Below, piece by piece: positions 18,451-27,335 of a stretch of DNA of 64,000 nt (positions are counted from its first letter, which is position 1; each line of letters begins with the position of its first letter). The translations under genes and the position numbers were made by a program. This DNA is from Streptomyces gelaticus (GTDB lineage: Bacteria > Actinomycetota > Actinomycetes > Streptomycetales > Streptomycetaceae). Under the pieces are notes generated by a model. It made no database searches, was not told where the DNA came from, and worked only from the letters and a program-made list of their open reading frames with translations. The stretch spans positions 62,001-126,000 of the forward strand of contig NZ_BMTF01000008.1 in assembly GCF_014649535.1 (NCBI RefSeq). The letters run 5' to 3'.

Positions 18451-19473
18451 ATGCTTATCGCTCAGCGTCCGTCGCTGACCGAAGAGGTCGTTGACGAGTT
18501 CCGCTCCCGGTTCGTCATCGAGCCGCTGGAGCCGGGCTTCGGTTACACCCTCGGTAACTCCCTCCGCCGTACGCTCCTCTCCTCGATCCCCGGTGCCGCT
18601 GTCACCAGCATCCGGATCGACGGTGTCCTGCACGAGTTCACCACCGTGCCGGGCGTCAAGGAGGACGTCACCGACCTCATCCTCAACATCAAGCAGCTGG
18701 TCGTCTCCTCGGAGCACGACGAGCCGGTCGTGATGTACCTGCGCAAGCAGGGCCCCGGCCTGGTCACCGCTGCTGACATCGCCCCGCCGGCCGGTGTCGA
18801 GGTCCACAACCCGGACCTGGTCCTGGCCACGCTCAACGGCAAGGGCAAGCTGGAGATGGAGCTGACCGTCGAGCGCGGTCGCGGCTACGTCTCCGCCGTC
18901 CAGAACAAGCAGGCGGGCCAGGAGATCGGCCGTATCCCGGTCGACTCCATCTACTCGCCGGTGCTCAAGGTCACCTACAAGGTCGAGGCGACCCGTGTCG
19001 AGCAGCGCACCGACTTCGACAAGCTGATCGTCGACGTCGAGACCAAGCAGGCCATGCGTCCGCGTGACGCCATGGCTTCGGCGGGCAAGACCCTGGTCGA
19101 GCTGTTCGGCCTGGCGCGCGAGCTCAACATCGACGCCGAGGGCATCGACATGGGCCCGTCCCCGACGGACGCCGCGCTCGCCGCCGATCTGGCGCTGCCG
19201 ATCGAGGAGCTGGAGCTCACGGTCCGTTCGTACAACTGCCTCAAGCGCGAGGGCATCCACTCCGTGGGTGAGCTCGTGGCCCGTTCCGAGGCAGACCTGC
19301 TCGACATCCGCAACTTCGGTGCGAAGTCGATCGACGAGGTCAAGGCGAAGCTGGCCGGTATGGGCCTCGCGCTGAAGGACTCGCCTCCCGGCTTCGACCC
19401 GACCGCCGCCGCGGACGCCTTCGGCGCCGACGACGATGCGGACGCCGGTTTCGTGGAGACCGAGCAGTACTGA
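18451..19473 (+). CDS. rpoA: DNA-directed RNA polymerase subunit alpha
   Basis: Alpha subunit of 340 residues. The N-terminal domain (1-230) that dimerises and nucleates core assembly shows [26 protein letters not shown] linker follows, then the C-terminal domain (about 245-315) with [43 protein letters not shown], which contacts promoter DNA and activators. The tail is acidic ([17 protein letters not shown]). The Shine-Dalgarno is GAAGGAA before the ATG. Hairpins flank the gene on both sides. Confidence 0.98.
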   Translation: MLIAQRPSLTEEVVDEFRSRFVIEPLEPGFGYTLGNSLRRTLLSSIPGAAVTSIRIDGVLHEFTTVPGVKEDVTDLILNIKQLVVSSEHDEPVVMYLRKQGPGLVTAADIAPPAGVEVHNPDLVLATLNGKGKLEMELTVERGRGYVSAVQNKQAGQEIGRIPVDSIYSPVLKVTYKVEATRVEQRTDFDKLIVDVETKQAMRPRDAMASAGKTLVELFGLARELNIDAEGIDMGPSPTDAALAADLALPIEELELTVRSYNCLKREGIHSVGELVARSEADLLDIRNFGAKSIDEVKAKLAGMGLALKDSPPGFDPTAAADAFGADDDADAGFVETEQY

Positions 19474-19486
19474 TCCGCCTCCGGCT

Positions 19487-19513
19487 GGGGTGCCCGGGTT
19501 TTCCGGGTGCCCC
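19487..19513 (+). terminator. Hairpin after rpoA
   Basis: An 11-bp stem (GGGGTGCCCGG / CCGGGTGCCCC, including two wobble pairs) with a GTTTT loop starts 13 bp after the rpoA stop. Confidence 0.6.
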
Positions 19514-19530
19514 GGACCGGGGTGAGGCTC

Positions 19531-19570
19531 TGTCCTCAATCGCCGGACGGGCTTGATTTTCGGGCTGGGG
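19531..19570 (+). repeat. Copy of a dispersed streptomycete intergenic element
   Basis: The segment with TCCTCAATCGCCGGACGGGC followed by TTGATTTT matches a short sequence I recognise as recurring in intergenic regions of many Streptomyces genomes. Only one copy lies in a non-coding stretch of this window, so the repeat status rests on prior knowledge, not on the window. Confidence 0.45.
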
Positions 19571-19678
19571 CTCGATGTCGGGTGCGTGCGGAGCACGAAG
19601 ACTTCCGTGCGGCGTCCGCCGCGCGGGAACTGACACCGGTACCTGACACGGCCGGTGCAGCACACAAGGAGAAAAACC

Positions 19679-20179
19679 ATGCCGAAGCCCGCCAAGGGTG
19701 CCCGTCTGGGCGGCAGCGCCGCGCACGAGAAGCTGCTTCTCAACAACCTCGCGAAGTCGCTGTTCGAGCACGGCCGCATCACCACGACCGAAGCCAAGGC
19801 CCGCCGTCTGCGTCCGGTCGCCGAGCGTTTCATCACCAAGGCGAAGAAGGGCGACATCCACAACCGTCGCCTGGTGCTGCAGTCGATCACGGACAAGGGC
19901 GTCGTGCACACGCTCTTCACCGAGATCGCCCCGCGGTACGAGAACCGCCCCGGTGGTTACACCCGCATCACCAAGATCGGCAACCGTCGCGGCGACAACG
20001 CCCCGATGGCGGTCATCGAGCTGGTCGAGGCGCTGACCGTGGCCCAGCAGGCCACCGGTGAGGCCGAGGCCGCCACGAAGCGTGCGGTCAAGGAAGACGC
20101 CCTCAAGAAGGACGAGGCTCCGGCCGAGGCCGTCGAGGACGCCAAGCCGGCCGACGACGCCGAGTCCAAGGACGCCTGA
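19679..20179 (+). CDS. rplQ: 50S ribosomal protein L17
   Basis: L17 of 166 residues. The conserved core ([41 protein letters not shown]...) ends near residue 120. About 45 residues rich in Glu, Ala, Lys and Asp follow ([38 protein letters not shown]), the typical actinobacterial tail. I chose the ATG at 19679, preceded by AAGGAG. It lies 205 bp after rpoA, beyond a hairpin and an intergenic repeat. Confidence 0.97.
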   Translation: MPKPAKGARLGGSAAHEKLLLNNLAKSLFEHGRITTTEAKARRLRPVAERFITKAKKGDIHNRRLVLQSITDKGVVHTLFTEIAPRYENRPGGYTRITKIGNRRGDNAPMAVIELVEALTVAQQATGEAEAATKRAVKEDALKKDEAPAEAVEDAKPADDAESKDA

Positions 20180-20197
20180 GCGTTCTGAGACCACTGG

Positions 20198-20235
20198 ACG
20201 GGCCCGCACCACCCTTCGGGGCGGTGCGGGCCCGT
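20198..20235 (+). terminator. Terminator after rplQ
   Basis: A 17-position stem (16 pairs, one A-C mismatch) closed by a TTCG tetraloop, 18 bp after rplQ. It ends the alpha-operon transcript before truA. Confidence 0.75.
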
Positions 20236-20276
20236 TCCGTATGTACCTGTGAGTAGCTGCGGGAAAGGACCCTGGG

Positions 20277-21131
20277 GTGAGTGACGAGGTGGAGCCCGGC
20301 TTCGTACGGGTGCGGCTGGACCTGGCGTATGACGGCAAGGACTTCTCGGGCTGGGCGAAGCAGACCGCCAGGCGGACCGTCCAGGGGGAGATCGAGGAAG
20401 CGCTGCGGACCGTGACGCGGTCCTCGCGGACGTACGACCTGACCGTTGCCGGGCGGACCGATGCCGGGGTGCACGCCCGGGGGCAGGTCGCGCATGTCGA
20501 TCTGCCGGACGAGGTGTGGGCCGAGCACGGCGACAAGCTGCTGCGGCGGATGGCCGGGCGGATGGCGCCCGATGTGCGGATCTGGCGGATCGCGCCGGCG
20601 GCCGAGGGTTTCAACGCGCGGTTCTCGGCGCTGTGGCGGCGGTACGCGTACCGCGTCTGTGACCGTCCCGGCGGCGTGGATCCGCTGTTGCGGGGTCATG
20701 TGCTGTGGCACGACCGGACGTTGGACATGGACGCCATGAACGAGGCGGCTGCCCGCATGGTCGGGGAGCACGACTTCGCCGCGTACTGCAGGAAGCGCGA
20801 GGGCGCGACGACCATCCGTACGCTGCAGAAGCTGAGTTGGGTACGGGACGGGGCGACCGGGATCCTGACGGCGACCGTGCAGGCGGACGCGTTCTGCCAC
20901 AACATGGTCCGGGCGCTGATCGGTGCGGCGCTCTTCGTCGGGGACGGGCGCCGGCCGGCCGAGTGGCCGGCCCGGGTGCTCGCGGCCCGGGTGCGCGACC
21001 CCGGGGTGCACGTGGTGCGTCCGCACGGGCTGACGCTGGAGGAAGTCGCCTATCCGGCCGACGAGTTGCTGGCCGCCCGCGCCGTGGAGGCGCGCAATAT
21101 GCGCACGCTCCCCGGGGGCGGCTGCTGCTGA
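20277..21131 (+). CDS. truA: tRNA pseudouridine(38-40) synthase TruA
   Basis: TruA of 284 residues, converting uridines 38, 39 and 40 in the tRNA anticodon arm to pseudouridine. The catalytic aspartate is D62 in [20 protein letters not shown] and [15 protein letters not shown] are also typical. GTG start with AAAGGA upstream. It sits behind the rplQ terminator and converges with a minus-strand gene only 4 bp downstream. Confidence 0.96.
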   Translation: MSDEVEPGFVRVRLDLAYDGKDFSGWAKQTARRTVQGEIEEALRTVTRSSRTYDLTVAGRTDAGVHARGQVAHVDLPDEVWAEHGDKLLRRMAGRMAPDVRIWRIAPAAEGFNARFSALWRRYAYRVCDRPGGVDPLLRGHVLWHDRTLDMDAMNEAAARMVGEHDFAAYCRKREGATTIRTLQKLSWVRDGATGILTATVQADAFCHNMVRALIGAALFVGDGRRPAEWPARVLAARVRDPGVHVVRPHGLTLEEVAYPADELLAARAVEARNMRTLPGGGCC

Positions 21132-21135
21132 CGCG

Positions 21136-23028
21136 CTACTCCGGGGCCGCTGCGGCGTGGGCCCGCCGTCGGCGCCAGGCGCGCGTCAGCCCGGTGGCCA
21201 GGTACAGGGCCGCGAGCGTGTACACCGTCGCGTGGAACGGGGCGATGCCGGGCGCCGCCCAGCTCTGCACCGCGGCCGCCGTGAACAGCAGCAGGCCCAG
21301 CACGCGCAGCAGCCACCAGCGCGGCCGGCGGGGGCGGTACGCGCCCGGGGGCGGCGGGTGTTCGCCGTCCCGGGTGGTCATCGCGGAGCGCATGCCGGCC
21401 AGCAGGCCCCGGCGGGCGAGCACCCGGGCGCCCGGCAGGGCGTCCAGGACGTCCGGACGCTCGCCGAAGCCCGGGGGGAGCGGGGGCAGGGAGAGCGCCG
21501 CCAGGAGGTCCGCCTGGTGGCGGGGCGGGTTGCCGGTGGAGCGCAGCACGTGCGTCAGCGGGCGGGGGTCCTGGAGGGCGAAGGCACGGGCCAGGGCCTC
21601 GGCCGTGGCGGTGACCGCGGCGTGGTCGGGGGCCGGGGACGTGGCGTCCCACTCGTGGGCGGCCAGCGGTCTGCCCTTGAGGAACAGCGTGAGCCCACAG
21701 CGCTCGGGGGTGCGGCGCAGGACCAGCGTGGGCCACTTCTCGCCGGTGGTGAAGTTGTCGGCCGCCGTGGTCAGTGGGTCCTCGGTGGACAGGATCGAGC
21801 GCTTCGCGGGGCGGGCGTCGGCGACGGCCTCGACATAGGTGTGCGTGTCGGTCGCGGGAGCGGTACGGAGCGAGACGCCGCACATCAGCGCTGCCTGTGC
21901 CACGTCCGCCGGGCGGGCCGCCGCTATCGCGACCGCGCAGGGGGCGCCCGGCGCCCGGCCGGGGGCGGGGGCCGGTGCGGTCCGGGGCTGCGGGGGACGG
22001 CCGAAGAAGGGCGTCCGGGAAGCCAGTTGGATACGGACGCCGGAACGGGTGTCGAGGAACGCCTGGCGCGGGTCGTCGCCGAAGTACGCCCAGGGGTACC
22101 TGGTGGCGCGGGTGCCGATGCTGCGGAAGGCGTCGAGCGCCTCGTCCCAGCGCTCCGTGCGCAGCAGCATCAGGACCAGGCAGTTGCGGAAGCCGGCCGC
22201 CTCCCGGCTGTCCGGTGCGTACGCCGCGGAGAGGTCCAGGGCGCGGTCGACCGCGGCCGCGACGCGGGGCGCGTACGGGTCGGGGCCGGTCGGTGCGGCG
22301 GGGGACAGCACCGTGTACTCCAGCGCCGCGAACAGGGGCAGCGCGTGCAGCTTCGAACCGGGCGGGGCCGTGTCGGCCGCTCGCTCGGCGAAGTCGAGCA
22401 TCTCCGCGTGCGAGCCGTGCCACTTCGCGCAGAGGTATGCGAGGGCGGCGCTGTGGCATCCGTAGTGGTGCGGGTCGAGGGACAGGGCCTGCGCCCAGTA
22501 GTCGTCGAACACCTCGCGGGGGGCCTGGCTGCCCAGCGCGTGGGTCAGGGCGATGCGCCAGGGCACCGGGTCGTCGGGGTTGAGCTCGGCCGCCCTGCCG
22601 ATCACCGGCGCGGCGTCCTCCAGCAGTGCGAAGAAGGCCCGGAACTGGTCGGGCGGTACCTGCCCGGCACTCTCCCCGGTGCGTACCTCCCACGCCTGGT
22701 GGATGCGGAGGTCCGCCCCGACCAGGGCCGCGTCCGGGTCCTCGGGGTCCTCGGCCTGCCAGGCGTCCAGCCAGCCGGGGTTGTGCAGGGCGGCTTCGGC
22801 GAGCCGTGACACACAGTCGTCCCTCAGCTCCCACTGCCGGTGCTCGCGGGTCTGGGCGAGCAGTTCCCGGGCGGGGCCGTGGTCGCCGTCGGCGGCCGAG
22901 GCCAGGGCGGCCCGGAGCGCGGGGTCCGGAGCGTCGAGGGAGACCGCCTCGTCGGGTGGCAGATCGGCGCCGACGGACGCGCTGTGGCGCAGTACGCGGG
23001 GAAGGGTGAGCAGGAACGGAAGGCGCAC
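21136..23028 (-). CDS. Uncharacterised protein with helical repeats and two C-terminal membrane segments
   Basis: A 630-residue protein I cannot assign to a characterised family. Residues 30-300 are alpha-helical and look TPR-like (for example EVFDDYWAQALSLDPHHYGCHSAALAYLCAKW and WDEALDAFRSIG). A Pro/Ala-rich linker lies around 335-350, and a mixed alpha/beta region covers about 350-540. Two hydrophobic segments follow near the C-terminus (WWLLRVLGLLLFTAAAVQSW; APFHATVYTLAALYLATGL) before a basic end. GTG start. It lies 16 bp after the gene at 23045-23890 on the same strand, probably co-transcribed, and converges with truA. Function unknown; a cytoplasmic scaffold anchored at the membrane is one reading. 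Confidence 0.8.
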   Translation of the reverse strand: MRLPFLLTLPRVLRHSASVGADLPPDEAVSLDAPDPALRAALASAADGDHGPARELLAQTREHRQWELRDDCVSRLAEAALHNPGWLDAWQAEDPEDPDAALVGADLRIHQAWEVRTGESAGQVPPDQFRAFFALLEDAAPVIGRAAELNPDDPVPWRIALTHALGSQAPREVFDDYWAQALSLDPHHYGCHSAALAYLCAKWHGSHAEMLDFAERAADTAPPGSKLHALPLFAALEYTVLSPAAPTGPDPYAPRVAAAVDRALDLSAAYAPDSREAAGFRNCLVLMLLRTERWDEALDAFRSIGTRATRYPWAYFGDDPRQAFLDTRSGVRIQLASRTPFFGRPPQPRTAPAPAPGRAPGAPCAVAIAAARPADVAQAALMCGVSLRTAPATDTHTYVEAVADARPAKRSILSTEDPLTTAADNFTTGEKWPTLVLRRTPERCGLTLFLKGRPLAAHEWDATSPAPDHAAVTATAEALARAFALQDPRPLTHVLRSTGNPPRHQADLLAALSLPPLPPGFGERPDVLDALPGARVLARRGLLAGMRSAMTTRDGEHPPPPGAYRPRRPRWWLLRVLGLLLFTAAAVQSWAAPGIAPFHATVYTLAALYLATGLTRAWRRRRAHAAAAPE

Positions 23029-23044
23029 GGGACCCCGTTGCCCG

Positions 23045-23890
23045 TCAGCCGGTCTGCGCGGTGGCCGCGGCCGAGGCCTGGAGCTCGCCGCGGCGGTGGA
23101 TCTGACGGAACGTGAAGTTCGTCAGGTCGTCGCCGGTGGCGTAGACGTTCTTGTCGGCCGTGGTGACGCTCTTGCCGCTGGTGAACCCGCTGATCGCGAA
23201 GTAGGCGTACCGGCCGTAGGAGTTGGCGGTGCGGCGGCAGACCGAGCCCGGCGGGCAGAAGGCCGGCACGCCCGCGCCGCTCAGCGTGGCGATGCTGCCG
23301 CTGGACTGCTGGGCCGCCTTCTTGGCCTGTGCCTCCGTGGGGAAGACCGCGAGTCCGACGGTGACGGCGACGCCGTCCTTGCTGTACGTGGCCCGCAAGA
23401 CCTGGTCGCAGCCGTTGTTCACCAGGATCGAGCCGAGCGCGCCCTTCGTGGTCGCGGCGCAGTTCTTCGTCTGCTGCGTCGCGCCCTTGACGTAGACGCG
23501 GTCGCCCATCGTCAGCTTCTTGCCGGGGAAGAACGCGTCGACGGTGATCGGCGCCCGGTCCTTCTTGGCATTGGAGATGTAGTCCTTCGGGTTCGGCGGG
23601 GGCGGCGGGGCCACCGAGGAGAAGGACGGCTCGGGCTCGGCGGTCTCGTTCGGCAGGTCGGTCGGCGCGGGCAGCTCGCTCGCGTGCTTGCCGGAGCTGT
23701 TGTTCTTGTTGGTCGAGATGACCGCCGTGGCCACGATCGCGCCGATCGCCGCGGTGGCGAGCACGCCGCCGCCGATCAGCAGCCACCTCTTGCGCCGTTT
23801 GCGCGCGGCGGACTCGTCGGCCAGCGCTGCCCAGTCCGGAGTCTGTGTGCCCCCGGGCCCCCAGGAGGGCCCCCCTTGCCCAAAGCTCAT
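23045..23890 (-). CDS. Uncharacterised single-pass membrane protein with extracytoplasmic domain
   Basis: 281 residues. A Gly-rich cytoplasmic start (MSFGQGGPSWGPGG) and a basic cluster (RKRRKRW) precede a membrane segment (LLIGGGVLATAAIGAIVATAVI, about 35-57). Outside lies a Pro-rich linker (SSVAPPPPPNPKDY) and a domain with four cysteines that could form two disulfides (CAATTK, NNGCDQ, AFCPPGSVCRR). I chose the ATG at 23890; an extension to 23959 would overlap the divergent ABC-F gene start. It is the first gene of a two-gene unit with 21136-23028. No function can be named. Confidence 0.85.
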   Translation of the reverse strand: MSFGQGGPSWGPGGTQTPDWAALADESAARKRRKRWLLIGGGVLATAAIGAIVATAVISTNKNNSSGKHASELPAPTDLPNETAEPEPSFSSVAPPPPPNPKDYISNAKKDRAPITVDAFFPGKKLTMGDRVYVKGATQQTKNCAATTKGALGSILVNNGCDQVLRATYSKDGVAVTVGLAVFPTEAQAKKAAQQSSGSIATLSGAGVPAFCPPGSVCRRTANSYGRYAYFAISGFTSGKSVTTADKNVYATGDDLTNFTFRQIHRRGELQASAAATAQTG

Positions 23891-23920
23891 GCGGCGAATC
23901 CTAGAGGAGAGGTAAACCAG

Positions 23921-23950
23921 TTGGGCCAGGGCTTCGCGGGCCGTGACAAT
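23921..23950 (+). promoter_or_regulatory. Promoter of the ABC-F gene (leaderless)
   Basis: TTGGGC (23921-23926), an 18-bp spacer and GACAAT (23945-23950). The -10 ends 7 nt before the ATG at 23958, so transcription should begin at or next to the start codon. Confidence 0.55.
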
Positions 23951-23957
23951 GCTGTGC

Positions 23958-25577
23958 ATGGGACATCTTGAAGCGGGCCACCTGGAGTACTACCTACCGG
24001 ACGGGCGGGTGCTGCTCGGCGACGCTTCGTTCCGGGTGGCGGACGGGGCCGTGGTCGCCCTCGTGGGGGCCAACGGGGCCGGCAAGACGACGCTGCTCAG
24101 GCTGCTCGCCGGGGAGCTCCAGCCGCACGGCGGTTCCGTCTCGGTGAGCGGCGGGCTCGGGGTGATGCAGCAGTTCGTGGGCTCGGTGCGGGACGAGCGC
24201 ACGGTCCGGGACCTGCTCGTCTCGGTGTCCCAGCCGCGCATCCGGGAGGCGGCCCTGGCGGTCGACAGGGCGGAGGCGCTGATCCTCACCGTCGACGACG
24301 AGGCCGCGCAGATGAAGTACGCGCAGGCCCTGAGCGACTGGGCGGAGGCCCGGGGGTACGAGGCCGAGACCGTCTGGGACATGTGCACCACGGCCGCGCT
24401 CGGCGTCCCGTACGAGAAGGCGCAGTGGCGCGAGGTGCGCACGCTCTCCGGCGGTGAGCAGAAGCGGCTGGTCCTGGAGGCGCTGCTGCGCGGTCCCGAC
24501 GAGGTGCTGCTGCTCGACGAGCCGGACAACTATCTCGACGTGCCCGGCAAGCGATGGCTGGAGGACAGGCTCAAGGAGACCCGCAAGACGGTCCTGTTCG
24601 TCTCCCACGACCGCGAGCTGCTGTCCAGGGCCGCCGAGAAGATCGTCAGCGTGGAGCCGAGCCCGGCCGGCAGCGATGTGTGGGTGCACGGCGCCGGCTT
24701 CGACACGTACCACCAGGCCCGCAAGGACCGGTTCGCCCGGTTCGAGGAGCTGCTGCGGCGCTGGGAGGAGGAGCACGCCCGGCTGAAGGCGCTGGTCCAC
24801 CGGCTGCGGCAGCAGGCGGCGATCAGCCCGGACATGGCGTCCCGCTACCGGGCGATGCAGACCCGCTTCAAGAAGTTCGAGGACGCGGGCCCGCCGCCGG
24901 AGCCGCCGCGCGAGCAGGACATCAAGATGCGGCTGCGCGGCGGCCGGACCGGCGTACGGGCCCTGACCTGCAAGAACCTTGAGCTGACCGGGCTGATGAA
25001 GCCGTTCGACCTGGAGATCTTCTACGGGGAGCGGGTTGCCGTGCTCGGCTCGAACGGATCGGGGAAGTCGCACTTCCTGCGGCTCCTCGCGGGCGAGCAG
25101 GTCGCGCACACGGGGGAGTGGAAGCTCGGGGCCCGGGTCGTGCCGGGGCACTTCGCGCAGACCCACGCCCATCCGGAGCTGCTGGGGCACACGCTCGTCG
25201 AGATCCTGTGGACGGAGCACGCCAAGGACCGCGGCGGGGCGATGTCCGTGCTGCGCCGCTACGAGCTGGAGCGGCAGGGCGACCAGCCCTTCGAGAAGCT
25301 GTCCGGCGGGCAGCAGGCGCGGTTCCAGATCCTGCTCCTGGAGCTGGCCGGAACGACCGCGCTGCTGCTGGACGAGCCGACGGACAACCTGGACCTGGAG
25401 TCGGCGGAGGCGTTGCAGGACGGCCTTGAGGCGTACGAGGGAACGGTGCTGGCCGTCACGCACGACCGGTGGTTCGCGAAGTCCTTCGACCGCTATCTGG
25501 TGTTCGGCTCGGACGGCGTCGTACGCGAGACGGCGGAGCCGGTGTGGGACGAGCGGAGGGTCGAGCGGGCGCGGTAG
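23958..25577 (+). CDS. ABC-F family ATPase
   Basis: A 539-residue protein with two ABC ATPase domains and no membrane segments, the hallmark of the ABC-F ribosome-associated factors (EttA, Uup, resistance proteins). Domain 1: Walker A GANGAGKTT (37-45), signature LSGGEQKR, Walker B VLLLDEPDNYLD. Domain 2: GSNGSGKSH, LSGGQQAR and ALLLDEPTDNLD. Between them is a charged helical linker with the HARLKALVHRLRQQAA region. I prefer the ATG at 23958 because it directly follows a promoter (leaderless); GTG 23943 and ATG 23949 are in frame. It sits among translation genes, which fits a ribosome role, but housekeeping and antibiotic-protection subtypes cannot be separated by eye. Confidence 0.92.
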   Translation: MGHLEAGHLEYYLPDGRVLLGDASFRVADGAVVALVGANGAGKTTLLRLLAGELQPHGGSVSVSGGLGVMQQFVGSVRDERTVRDLLVSVSQPRIREAALAVDRAEALILTVDDEAAQMKYAQALSDWAEARGYEAETVWDMCTTAALGVPYEKAQWREVRTLSGGEQKRLVLEALLRGPDEVLLLDEPDNYLDVPGKRWLEDRLKETRKTVLFVSHDRELLSRAAEKIVSVEPSPAGSDVWVHGAGFDTYHQARKDRFARFEELLRRWEEEHARLKALVHRLRQQAAISPDMASRYRAMQTRFKKFEDAGPPPEPPREQDIKMRLRGGRTGVRALTCKNLELTGLMKPFDLEIFYGERVAVLGSNGSGKSHFLRLLAGEQVAHTGEWKLGARVVPGHFAQTHAHPELLGHTLVEILWTEHAKDRGGAMSVLRRYELERQGDQPFEKLSGGQQARFQILLLELAGTTALLLDEPTDNLDLESAEALQDGLEAYEGTVLAVTHDRWFAKSFDRYLVFGSDGVVRETAEPVWDERRVERAR

Positions 25578-25594
25578 GTGCCGCCGGGGCCCTC

Positions 25595-25622
25595 GGCGGG
25601 GACCGGTGATCCGGTCTCCGCC
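25595..25622 (+). terminator. Hairpin after the ABC-F gene
   Basis: A 12-bp stem (arms 25595-25606 and 25611-25622, one G-T wobble) with a TGAT loop, 17 bp after the stop codon. Confidence 0.6.
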
Positions 25623-25689
25623 TCACCCGTCCGGGTGGAGGCGCGACGAAGCGCAGGTGTGGCCGGTGCCGCCCTTCTAGCTTGGCCGC

Positions 25690-26592
25690 ATGGTCAGCTC
25701 ATCACACGAGGCGATGCACCGGATCTTCCAGGAGGATCCGGGAGTCTTCGCGCGGACCTTCCGCACGCTGGGGCTTCCCTTCCCGGAACCTGTCGCCGTG
25801 TCCCTCATGCCCACCGACCTCACGGAGACCAAGCCGCTCGAAAGACGGGTGGACACGCTCTTGCGGATCGACGCGGGCAGAAACGGCAGCTATCTGCTGG
25901 CTGTGGAGGCGCAGGGCAAGAAGGACCGGGACAAGCCCGGCAACTGGGCCTACTACGTGGCTCATCTCTACGCGAAGTACCGGCTGCCGCCGGTCCTCCT
26001 GGTGACGTGCCAGGACAAGAACACGGCGGAGTGGGCGGCCGAGACCGTGGCCATCGGACCTGCGGCGTGGCCGACGTTGTCGCTCCGTCCCCTGGTGCTC
26101 GGACCGCACAACATGCCCGTCATCACCGATCCGGAGGCTGCCGCCAGGGACATTCCCCTCGCCACGCTCTCGGCGGTCACGCATGGTAAGGATCCGAATG
26201 CCGGTGTCATACTGAAGGCGTTGGCAGCCGCGCTGCAGACCGTTGACGACGACACGGCGATGATCTTCGCCGAACTCACCGAACTGGGCCTGGGCTCCGC
26301 TCCGGCCGCAAAGATCTGGAGGGATCTGATGTCCGTCGACCTCTCTTTCTTTCGCTCGGAGACGTCACAGCGGCTGCGTTCCGAGGCGCGCGCCATAGGG
26401 CGTGCCGAAGGGCGGGCCGAAGGGCGGGCCGAGGACATTCTGCGGATCCTGGCCAAGCGCGGGATCGCGGTCCCGGAGCAGGTGCGGGAGCGGATCGCTT
26501 CCTGCGCCGATCTGGATGTGCTGGGCGAGTGGTTCGACCGGTCGTTGACCGTCGAGGCGGCCGAGGAGCTGTTCGCGGCGGCCGAGGGCTGA
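25690..26592 (+). CDS. Rpn/PD-(D/E)XK nuclease-like protein
   Basis: 300 residues. The block RRVDTLLRID...YLLAVEAQGKKD carries D55, E73 and Q75 in the D...ExQ arrangement of the Rpn/transposase-like PD-(D/E)XK nuclease family, whose E. coli members are DNA endonucleases that promote recombination. The C-terminal part has a helical stretch RSEARAIGRAEGRAEGRAED, encoded by three near-identical 12-bp units (26398-26433), then a conserved-looking ILRILAKRGIAVPEQVRERI end, also usual in this family. There is no Shine-Dalgarno; TAGCTT (25678-25683) ends 6 nt before the ATG, suggesting a leaderless mRNA. Whether it acts on DNA here is inference. Confidence 0.8.
   Translation: MVSSSHEAMHRIFQEDPGVFARTFRTLGLPFPEPVAVSLMPTDLTETKPLERRVDTLLRIDAGRNGSYLLAVEAQGKKDRDKPGNWAYYVAHLYAKYRLPPVLLVTCQDKNTAEWAAETVAIGPAAWPTLSLRPLVLGPHNMPVITDPEAAARDIPLATLSAVTHGKDPNAGVILKALAAALQTVDDDTAMIFAELTELGLGSAPAAKIWRDLMSVDLSFFRSETSQRLRSEARAIGRAEGRAEGRAEDILRILAKRGIAVPEQVRERIASCADLDVLGEWFDRSLTVEAAEELFAAAEG
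26398..26433 (+). repeat. Three tandem 12-bp units inside the Rpn-like gene
   Basis: Units GGGCGTGCCGAA, GGGCGGGCCGAA and GGGCGGGCCGAG encode repeated Gly-Arg-Ala-Glu. Length change by slippage would keep the frame, so the copy number may differ between strains. Confidence 0.8.
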
Positions 26593-26598
26593 CTTCCG

Positions 26599-26639
26599 GC
26601 CCCGGAACCCCGGCGGTGCCGGGGTTCCGGGGCTGTTTT
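26599..26639 (+). terminator. Rho-independent terminator before rplM
   Basis: A perfect 16-bp stem (arms 26599-26614 and 26618-26633) with a GGT loop, followed by TGTTTT. This is the most classical terminator in the window. Its T-run overlaps the -35 box of the rplM promoter. Confidence 0.85.
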
Positions 26640-26667
26640 GACCCGTGCGGGGGAGCGGCGGTATTCT
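26638..26667 (+). promoter_or_regulatory. Promoter of rplM-rpsI
   Basis: TTGACC (26638-26643), an 18-bp spacer and TATTCT (26662-26667). The predicted leader is about 170 nt before the rplM GTG, long enough for L13-type feedback control, though I see no established motif. Confidence 0.65.
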
Positions 26668-26847
26668 CCTGGTTCGTTATGCGTATTGGCTTGGTCGTTC
26701 TCACGCGAGGGGCCCTTACGCCGGTCCACCGGGCCGATGACCAGCGGCAGGCACTCGGGTTGCGTCCCCGCAGCGCCGCCAAGGCTGGTGTGATCGTCCG
26801 GGTGGCCTTGTCAGGACCCACTCACTGAAGAAGCGAAGGCTACGACC

Positions 26848-27291
26848 GTGCGTACGTACAGCCCCAAGCCCGGCGATGTGACGCGCCAGTGGCACATCAT
26901 TGACGCGCAGGACGTCGTCCTGGGCCGTCTGGCCACCACGGCTGCGAACCTCCTCCGCGGCAAGCACAAGGCGATCTACGCCCCCCACATGGACATGGGC
27001 GACTTCGTCATCATCATCAACGCCGAGAAGGTTCACCTCTCCGGCAACAAGAAGACCCAGAAGATGGCGTACCGCCACTCCGGGTTCCCGGGTGGTCTGC
27101 GTTCCGTCCGTTACGACGAGCTGCTCGACAAGAACCCCGAGAAGGCCGTCGAGAAGGCCATCAAGGGCATGATCCCCAAGAACAGCCTGGGCCGTCAGAT
27201 GCTCTCGAAGCTCAAGGTCTACGCGGGCGACCAGCACCCGCACGCTGCTCAGCAGCCGGTCCCGTTCGAGATCACCCAGGTCGCGCAGTAG
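26848..27291 (+). CDS. rplM: 50S ribosomal protein L13
   Basis: L13 of 147 residues, an early-assembly 50S protein. Typical [30 protein letters not shown] and [22 protein letters not shown] start with GAAGCGAAGG upstream. It is followed after 44 bp by rpsI, the conserved pair, and preceded by a strong promoter and a long leader. Confidence 0.98.
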   Translation: MRTYSPKPGDVTRQWHIIDAQDVVLGRLATTAANLLRGKHKAIYAPHMDMGDFVIIINAEKVHLSGNKKTQKMAYRHSGFPGGLRSVRYDELLDKNPEKAVEKAIKGMIPKNSLGRQMLSKLKVYAGDQHPHAAQQPVPFEITQVAQ

Positions 27292-27335
27292 TTCCGGCCT
27301 CCCCCTAAGACCAAAAGAAAGATCTGAGGAGAATC

